Part shown: in pieces, positions 56,397 to 64,000 of the stretch | How the letters are laid out: each line of letters starts with the position of its first letter | Position numbering within the stretch: position 1 is the stretch's first letter | NCBI GenBank assembly: GCA_024500155.1 | Contig: CM044868.1 | Location: 41,612,165-41,676,164, forward strand | Length of the DNA stretch: 64,000 nt | DNA from: Chenopodium formosanum | Taxonomy: Eukaryota; Streptophyta; Magnoliopsida; Caryophyllales; Amaranthaceae | Direction: 5' to 3' | Made by a program: the position numbers and the translations under genes | The notes under the pieces: model-generated | What the model was told of the DNA's origin: nothing | Database searches by the model: none | What the model saw: only the letters and a program-made list of their open reading frames with translations

Positions 56397-58587
56397 CTGA
56401 CCTGTGAACGATCAGATGAGCTCCGTCCCCAGCCGACTGGTGAACATAATGATATACCTCTGGATAAAAGCCGTCCATAACATACTGTTAAGGTTGGGAC
56501 GGCTGCTTATGCTAAGTTGGGTGCAAATTTGTACCTTCTACTGAAAGAATTCAAAGACATTTTTGCCTTTGAAGTGGAAGAGATGCCAAGTGTAAGCCCA
56601 GATCTTGCTATCCACAAACTCGCTGTGGATCCAAAAAAGAAGCGCATCCGGAAAAAGAAAAGAAATCACAGCGAGGAAAGAAGTCACGCGGCAGCTGCCG
56701 AAGTAAAAAAGCTGCTGGATGCTGGGTTCATTCGGCCATGTTATTTCCCCGACTGGGTGGCGAATGTTGTGCTTGTAAAGAAGCCGAATGGTACATGGCG
56801 TATGTGTGTTGATTGCACAGACCTTAACAAGGCATGTCTAAAGGACAGTTATCCGCTTCCAAAGATCGACAGTCTGGTCGACTATACAGCCGATCATGCC
56901 TTGATGTGTTTTATGGATGCATATTCAGGCTTCAATTAGATACCCCTGTGGAAAAAAGATCAAGAGAATACGACCTTCATCACTGATTAGGGATTATTCT
57001 GCTATATTGTGATGCCGTTTCGCTTGAAGAATGCACCGGCTACCTTCCAACTGATGATTAATAAAGTCTTCATTAATCAAATTGGGCGGAATGTAGAGGC
57101 GTACATTGATGACATGATAGTTAAATCCAAGCAGCAGACAGATCACCTTTCTGATCTCCGAGAAACCTTCCCCACATTCAGGCGGTATAAGGTTATGTTA
57201 AATCCCAAGAAGTGCGTCTTTGGTGCTGAGTCTGGGAAGTTTCTCGGATTCCCGATTGATCAAAGAGGGATAGAGGCTAACCTTGAGAAGATACAGGCAG
57301 TGATTGACATGAAGTCACCCCGCACTGTTAAGGAAGTATAAAGACTAACCGGTTGCCTGGTGGCATTGGGGAGGTTCCTCAGTCGGTCAGGTGAAAAATT
57401 CCTTTACTTCTTCCAAGCAATCAGGAAGAAGACTAGATTTGAATTGGGGGATGATGCTGAGGCGGCCTTTCAGAAATTGAAAGAATACTTGCACTCTTTG
57501 CTAAGGCTTGTTAGCCCTCTGCCCAAAGAGACGTTATACATGTACCTAGCCGTCTTTGACCATGCCCTCAGTGATGTTCTCCTTGCTAAGAGAGACGACA
57601 TCCAGCTCCCGGTCTATTTCATTAGCCATGTGCTAAAAAATGCTGAACTCTGGTACCCTATGGTTGAAAATTTTCGCTTTGCTCTATATATGGCATTCAA
57701 GAAGCTGAAGCCTTATTTTCTGGCACATCTGGTTGTAATCTACATCGATCAGCCCCTCAAGTGGCCAATGTCCACCCTAGAGTCATCTGGCAAAATGATG
57801 AAATGGGCTATTGAAATGCAAAGTCTTGAAATCACTTACGAACCAAGAAAAACAGTGAAAGGTCAGGCGTTTTCCGACTTCATTGTTGAAATGACATGAC
57901 CGGTTCCTCTGGATAACATTGATCAGGTTTGGAAAGTGTATGTAGACGGGAGCTCGACAAAAGATGGTTGTGGTGCTGGAATTATATATGAGTCTCTTGA
58001 GGGGGACAAAATTGAATATGCACTACAGTTTAAGTTTCAGGCTCGAATAACGAAGCAGAATACGAAGCCCTGCTAGCCGGAATCCGCATGTGTAAGGTGG
58101 TAGGGGCAGCAAAGATTGACGCCTATTCCGATTCACAGTTGGTCGTAAGTTAGTACGAGGGAAAATATGAAGTAACTTATCCGGCTATGATCAAATACCT
58201 TCAGGAAGTCAAAGAAGAGGCTGGGGCACTTGAAGAATTGTGTCTAAGTCAGGTGCCCAGGTCAGACAACAACCAGGTGGATGCATTGTCCAAACTGGCA
58301 TCTTCCGCCTGCTGTGATATGCCTCGGTCATTCTTTTTGGAAGTTCTTAAAAAAGAAGTATATATGAAGATCTCATTGGAATCCTGGACCAAAGCTCTAC
58401 CTGGATGGATGGCATCCGGGAATATTTAACAGACGGCACACTCCCTGATTCACCATAGGAGGCAGCCGTCATGAAGAAATGAGCAGCAAACTTCGAGATG
58501 AGAAACGGAGAGCTCTTCAAGGCTGGTTTCCTTAAACCTTTATTGAAGTGTTACCCCAAAAAAGGGGAAGGAAGTTCTCAAAGAGCT
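56391..58587 (+). pseudogene. Element D pol, first part (RT, RNase H, archaeal-type RNase H, integrase finger region)
   Basis: RT with YIDDM at 57102-57116 and TAG or TAA stops at 56937, near 56989 and 57339. The gypsy RNase H is open to 57899. The archaeal-type RNase H has VYVDGSS, a one-base loss near 58043, and NNQVDALSKLA. It continues into the region before the integrase finger with further frameshifts, up to the solo LTR TSD at 58588. Confidence 0.85.
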
Positions 58588-58592
58588 GCATG

Positions 58593-60168
58593 TGACGTGG
58601 GGAAAACTAGGTCGTTGATTTAATCCTCCCTACGGTCAAACAAATTTATAATCACTCAACTAACCTAAATACAAGTATAGAGGTAAGTCAAGGGTCGAAC
58701 CACTAGGAACGGTTATGTTCAAGTGCTCTCAATTATGTGCCTAAGCTAGGTCAAAGTCTAAGGGTAAAAGGTAAACACTAACAAACTAACTAAGTAAAGA
58801 ACCAAACAAATAAAGCACTAGGGAATGGGGATCAACATGCATTCATGATAACCAAGCTAATTAGGGAATCAAGCCATGCAAGCAATGCAAAGACAAATAG
58901 TAGGAGTAATTAGGAGCATTCAACTAATCATCCTCATACTCTCTAACATAGATTTCTCTAGTGCTAAACAATAAGAAGAAACATAATAAAATACTCAACC
59001 AATTATGATCAAATCAATATCAAGTGGTCTTGTCAATCAATTCAATCATGCAATCAATGCTAGCAATCATGGTTAGCTATACCAATTAACTAAGCAACAT
59101 GCAAACCTCTATGAATCAATTTAATCACAACGCAAGAACTACCCAAATTCCCAAATCAATCTCATTTCATCAATAACACATGTCTACCCAAACCCTAGCA
59201 AGTAAACTACTCAAGAAACATCATCATCAAATCAACTATCAACTTTAGAAAACAAGAATCAACAAAATATCAAGAACAATTACTCTAATCAAACATCAAA
59301 TATCAAAATCAAACCAAACAAACATCAAATTAAACAAAGCAATTAAATGAGATAGAGTTTAGAAATGCTCATTGATAATAAAGAAGATCTCCAACACAAT
59401 TGTCACCATTGAATCTTCAATCCCTCAATCACCATTGAAATTCCCCACTTTCTCTCTCTAAAACTACTCCTAATCTAGAGAGAGGAACTCCTAATCTAAG
59501 CTAATCCTCCTTAGAGGAGAGAGAAACTATCCTAAACTAAAGTATTTCATGTATGAAGAATAAAGAAGGTCGTACACAATATATACAAAAGGATGAAATA
59601 AATGAAATCGCAAGTAAAACCCAGAAAGCCGCGCCCACGGAGAAATCGACCGCGCCCGCGGGGCTAGGCCCGCACCCGCGGGGTGCCCGCGGCTAGCCCG
59701 CTTCAAGTTCCTGGTCGAAAATGGGCAGAAATAGGTTGCGGCAGCCCCGCGCCTGCTAGTACTATAGCCCACGGCAGATTTGCTGGGCCAACTTTGAAAG
59801 GCTGTAATTCACAATCTAGGAATTGTATGAAGGCGTGCAACCTATCATTGAAAATCTCTTCAAGTCTAGTTTCTAACCCAACAATGCACAAAGGTTCTTT
59901 TTGATACTTTGCAAGCCTTCATTTTCCTTTGTTTCTTGGATTGGCTTGACTTGCGCTTGGCTTCCCTAAATTGGCTCCGTTAAATTCCTTGAATGCACTT
60001 GAGCTCCCTCCTTGATTATTAGTTGTTTATGTTGTGTTTTTAGAGAATAATGCTCGATTTGCGTGTTTTTGTGTTAGTTTAGAGAAATGCATGCTTTTAA
60101 TGGTTTTCGAACGAGCATAGGAATTTATAGAAAACATAGCCTAAAGGTGCCATAAATGGCACGGATCA
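58593..60168. repeat. Solo LTR (Athila-like family), 1,576 bp
   Basis: TGACGTGGGG...CGGATCA with TSD gcatg at 58588-58592 and 60169-60173. Shares actaggtcgttg, gtaagt-agggtcgaacc and gtgccataaatg words with 36800-37924, and a CG-rich island at 59627-59757. Confidence 0.87.
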
Positions 60169-60173
60169 GCATG

Positions 60174-61135
60174 CGGGATACTGCGCCTCCCACATAGGTG
60201 GCAAATCTCTAGCTGTCAGAGGTTTAACAAAATTATTCATCGCCCGGCTACTGATTTGATGGCAATCCACACCCAGTCCTGTTTGCTTAATGGGGCATGG
60301 ATATTCTAGGTCCTTATACACCTGCACTAGGCGGAAAACGCTATTTTCTGGTGGCTGTGGATTACTTCACCAAGTGGGTGGAGGCAGAGGCGGTCAAGGA
60401 CATCAAGACGAAGGATGTCATCTCTTTCATATGGAAGAACATCATCACCCGGTTCGGGGTACCTATGTCTATGGTGTTTGATAATGGCCCTCAGTTTGAA
60501 ACGTCTCACCTCAAGACTTGTTGGGTGATCAAGGGATCTCACACTGTTTTGCATCAGTCGGCCGACCCCAAGCAAACGACCAAGTTAAAGCTTTCAACAA
60601 ACTCATCTCAGACGACATTAAGAAGAAAATTGAAAGAGCCAGTGGCTTATGGGCAGAGGAATTATTTCATGTCCTGTGGGCCATTCGGACAACTGCCAAA
60701 GGGGCAACCGGTGAAACCCCATTTCTTATGGTATACGGTGCTAAAGCCGTCTTGCACATCAAGCATTATGAGCCGACTCTCAGAGTCATGCTTTACGATG
60801 AAAAGGCCAATTAGGAGGCCATGCGGCTGGCATTGGACTCCCTCCCGGAACGCAGGGGCAGTGCTGCCTTGCGTCATGAGATATACCGTCTGAGAATGAC
60901 GAGAGCCTACAACAAGAAAGGGCACAAGCGCCCTTTGAAAGTTGGCGACTTTGTATTACGAAAAATGGAGGCAACCGGTAGGACCAATGAGTTTGGAAAG
61001 TTGACTCCTAATTGGGAAGGCCCCTACCAGATGTAAGAGGAAGTTAAGGCTGGCACCTACCGTCTGGAAACTCCAGAAGGCAGACGCCTGCCTAGGACTT
61101 GGAATGTAGATCACTTAAAAAAGTATTACTTCTGA
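60174..61135 (+). pseudogene. Element D integrase
   Basis: Continues after the solo LTR: a shortened HHCC region (about 60 bp covering the CDKC finger are missing near 60220), MDILGP, FDNGPQF, a one-base loss near 60515, then QVKAF in which the catalytic Glu is Lys, a TAG near 60812 and another near 61036. Ends KKYYF and TGA at 61133. Confidence 0.85.
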
Positions 61136-61350
61136 GAATTGTGAATTTTTTGTAAACAAGAAGTCTATTAATTAAAGATTGCCTTTTGTTTTCAATTATG
61201 TTATTCTTTTTAATTTCTACTCCGCCTGGGCAACACTCAGACGGATCATTTGTTAAAACGGCTAAGTTTGAAACTTAGTAGCAAAATTTAATGTCCAAGT
61301 AACATGCGGCCCTAGCCATATAAAAACTAGGCACAAAAAGGCTTAGTAGC

Positions 61351-62034
61351 TATTCAGCCGGTCTCGACCAAGACGAGAGGCCAATGGCCGGATGGTTGTT
61401 TATTTTACAAAATCGCCTGTTCTAATATGGACAATGGCGTCTGGCGACACCCCTCCGGGTGCAATCGACGCAGAGGGCAGCCTATCTGTTTGCTCTACGT
61501 ACCTATGCAGACGACAAAGATTGAACGAATAAATTGGTCAACTCATAGCCGTCTGACCAGAACAGTCTAAAGAACGATCAAGTTCTCGAAACACCGGATG
61601 TCCTAAAACATCAGCCAGTGACCATGGAGTTCTTAGGATTTTCATTCCAAAATTGCACACTCTCCCATTAGGGAAAAAAGAGCTGTGTAATGGCTATACA
61701 ACTGTCTTGAAAAAAGACACGATGCCAATGGCCGGATGGTTATATATTTTTATAAATTCGCCTGTTCCAATGTTAAATATGGTGCACGGAGACACCCCTC
61801 CGAGTGAAATCGTCGCAGAAAGCACTCTAGCGTTTGCTTAACGTACGCCTGTAGGCGGCAAAAATTTAACGATCTAATTAGTTAACTCATAGCCGCTTGA
61901 CTTGGGTGATCTAAAGAACGACCAAGTTTCCGTAACACCGGATGTCCTAGGACATTAGCCGATGATCGATTGATGTTCTTACTTAGGTTTTTTATTCCAA
62001 AATTACGTAGACTCTCCTATTGGGTCAAAAGTTG
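61351..62034. repeat. Two tandem units of about 341 bp
   Basis: Both begin gctat-ca-c-gtct and share ccaatggccggatggtt, cacccctccg, aacaccggatgtcct and ttattccaaaatt words. Element B has one partial unit. Confidence 0.8.
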
Positions 62035-62104
62035 CGTAATGGTTATGCAATTTTCTCAGACAGTTATTTACCGTCCGGGTAAATGGTTGGAGCGCCTGTT
62101 GTTT

Positions 62105-62237
62105 GGACGGCTGTGCACTTGGTTTGGGGCAATCACTATTGTGATTGATTGGCTTACAAATATATGATACTCTTTAAAGCATCAGACTTTCCAAGCCAAT
62201 CAATCAATTTAAGTTAAAACCAACTACACAACTGCCC
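62105..62237. other. Conserved long imperfect hairpin (element D copy)
   Basis: The outer arms GGACGGCTGTGCACTTGG and CCAACTACACAACTGCCC pair. The inner arms GATTGATTGGCTT and AAGCCAATCAATC pair. It lies 314 bp beyond the antisense stop. Confidence 0.78.
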
Positions 62238-62550
62238 AGGGGCAAGCACAGCCGAAATTATCTTTTGCCGCATGCTTTCAATAAATTAGGCGAAAATATT
62301 AAGTAAATATGCAAAACTGAAAATTCAAAAATCAAATGCAAATATAAAAACCAACTAAGTCAGAATACTTCATTAATTTAAAATTGGCATAAAGGCAAAA
62401 CAAGATTGTTAATTGGAAACACATCCGATATAGAGAGAAAAGAAGAGTAATGTTACTCGACCCCATAGTCGGTAAATTACAAAGATACTAGGCCTACAAG
62501 CCCAAAAAGAAAGTAAATGGCATACTGCCTCAGAAGTTGGAATGGTTGAC

Positions 62551-63963
62551 TCAAAGTTTTTGGGGTAGCTGCTGCTCCGGCTAGTCCTGACCGGTAGGGA
62601 GGGCTCCTGTTTGATTTTCACCCGCCTGAGGCTAGCTGTATTGGTTTTCCTGGCCCTTCGTCAGCTTCTCCTCATCATCTGAGACCTCATATCCCAGCTC
62701 AGCAGCCCAGGCTTTAAAGCGAGGCGGAGCTGCCTCTCCCAGAACTTGGGCATCACACACCGTAGTGGCGTAATCATACCAAAGTTTTTAGACTTCTAAG
62801 TCTATGTATGGATATAGGAGCGCCCAGGCTATCTTCAGGCGGGCCGCATTGTCCCGCTCATTCTCCTCCACTAGCCAACTTTACTCCTTAGCAATCTCAT
62901 CCTGCTGCCGATTCCTTAGGTTGACCAGCTCCACCCCTAACCGGGAAACATCTGCCCGGAGCTTTGAGTTCTCCTTACCAGCATCCTCCAATGCCTTGAG
63001 ATCAGATTGAGCATTCTTCATTTGTTGCTCAAGGTCATTGGCCCGGTTGTTGGCAGTGTCGTTAGCAGCTGTCAGATTCCGGATCAGCTCCTCATGTTGC
63101 AACTCTACTGCTTTAATCTTTAATTTAGACATATAATAAGCATATTCAGCAGAGTTGAGGTTTTGAGTGGCCCTCCGTTTGGCGTCATTTACCTCTTCTT
63201 GTTTCATCCTATAGGGGCCTCGGAGCACATCCACTCTCAGCATTGCCTAGAAAGGGCAAGCCGGAAAATGAAATACTTAATAAAAGCAGAAGAAAAAAAA
63301 TGTCAGTGTTGAGTTGGAGAACAACTTACCTCCGCCAACTGGCCTATTATTTGGTCAAAATCCACCACCTACAGATTAGACACTAAATTCTTCTTGGACC
63401 AGGTGAGAGTCCTCACCATCGTCTTGGCAAATCCTGGGAGGTCTGGTGGCCCGGAGATAGCATCTTCACCAAAACAAGTACTTGATTGGAGAGAGAGATG
63501 CAACATAGTTGGCATTCATCCATTGCCGGCTTCTTACTGAACCTTCGGAAGGGTTGACCCTCGTCTTGACTCGCATGAAGTCAAGTGGCTAAGGAATTTC
63601 AATTTCGGCTTTACCTTGAGTTTGGGGCAGTAGGGTTTCCCCCCTCCCTAGTCGCAGCAGCACCGCCTGCAGCATTGAGTGGCTCGCCACTCTTCGATGC
63701 CTCAGAGGCATCTGACGCTTTCTTCCCCAAGCACTCTGAGCTTTCACTCAACGCCTTCATAATATAGAGGGTGACTTGCCGCCGGTCGTAGGACAATCCG
63801 GATTGGCAGAGGAAGTTGACTGGGAAGGGTTCTTCTTCGTGGCCTTGGCAGCAGAAGATTTATTCAGCTCATCTCCTGGTCTTTTGATAAGTTTGGAGAT
63901 GGAGCGAGGAATGCTTTTGCTGGCGCCCTGCAAAGGAAAGATCAAAAAGTTACTAGCCGGCAA
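62551..63963 (-). pseudogene. Antisense gene of element D, 3' exons
   Basis: The last exon (about 63247 to 62551) encodes the coiled coil (LRADVSRLGVELVNLRN) and acidic tail (WAAELGYEVSDDEE) and aligns with element B. An intron with donor near 63329 and acceptor near 63248 separates it from the basic exon ending NL-stop-VVDF, with the same TAG as in B. Several further TAGs and a frameshift near 63775 break it. The 5' exons, including the H3-like start, lie beyond the window. Confidence 0.75.
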
Positions 63964-64000
63964 AAACCCTTGGAAGAAATTGAAAGAAAATAAGACAGGT

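Larger units (their letters stand above)
61136..62550. other. Element D non-coding region between convergent genes
   Basis: One copy of the 83-bp-type unit (61216-61292), a tandem duplication of about 341 bp (units from 61351 and 61692, a partial third from about 62035), and the conserved hairpin. Confidence 0.75.
51242..64000 (+). mobile_element. Element D: Tat-lineage retrotransposon, truncated by the window end, with two solo LTRs inside
   Basis: 5' LTR, PBS, gag (interrupted by the solo LTR at 52869-54928), protease, UAG, pol (interrupted by the solo LTR at 58593-60168), a 3' region with tandem duplication and hairpin, and an antisense gene running off the window. It is the same subfamily as B. 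It is heavily decayed: protease DTG changed to DTD, the integrase catalytic Glu changed to Lys, several frameshifts. The 3' LTR and TSD are outside the window. Confidence 0.9.

Overview
The window is nuclear DNA from a flowering plant, probably a eudicot. The evidence is wall-to-wall nested LTR retrotransposons with plant-type Tat, copia and SIRE signatures, a FAR1-type Mutator element, a tRNA-derived SINE, and one plant RING-H2/DUF1117 gene with typical AT-rich flanks. Nothing is bacterial or organellar. The 3' tandem-repeat architecture recalls Retand elements of Caryophyllales, but I cannot fix the order or species. Layout: (1) 1-14471, a decayed copia element (LTR 114-842) that landed in an older copia RNase H and was then split by Tat/Ty3-gypsy element A (2634-14319, minus strand, both 659-bp LTRs, TSD gtaat). 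(2) 14472-15570, a truncated LTR of another family. (3) 15571-36350, Tat element B (plus strand), split between gag and protease by copia-type element C (17812-27447, minus strand, TSD ccaag). (4) 36351-39582, the 3' end of a SIRE/Maximus-like copia, interrupted by a solo LTR (36800-37924, TSD ttaat). (5) 39583-42310, small debris: a tRNA-like sequence, a truncated Tat LTR, a GC-rich hAT-like element and a SINE. (6) 42311-43366, the only intact host gene, an intronless RING-H2/DUF1117 E3 ubiquitin ligase. (7) 44021-50477, a Mutator-like element with 46-bp TIRs, a 10-bp TSD and a decayed FAR1-type transposase. (8) 51242-64000, Tat element D (plus strand, cut by the window end), carrying two solo LTRs at 52869-54928 and 58593-60168. 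The three Tat elements share one unusual plan: LTR, PBS resembling the tRNA-Asp type, gag-protease in one frame, an in-frame UAG, then RT, gypsy RNase H, a second archaeal-type RNase H and integrase, followed by a variable 3' region, then a convergent spliced antisense gene read from its own start next to the 3' LTR. The antisense gene encodes a protein with a Transposase_28-like block, a coiled coil and an acidic tail. None of the copies looks autonomous, because all carry stops or frameshifts. The strongest unexplained signals are five. The antisense protein appears to begin with a histone-H3-tail-like sequence. The gag-pro/pol boundary in all three copies is a UAG followed by CARYYA, the tobamovirus-type readthrough context. 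A 131-134 bp imperfect hairpin is conserved about 300-340 bp past the antisense stop. A promoter-proximal array of 11-bp palindromes at a strict 20-bp period lies in one solo LTR, with a sequence-diverged but architecturally equivalent array in a related LTR. The 8-mer CTCCCACT is strongly over-represented in the copia internal regions.
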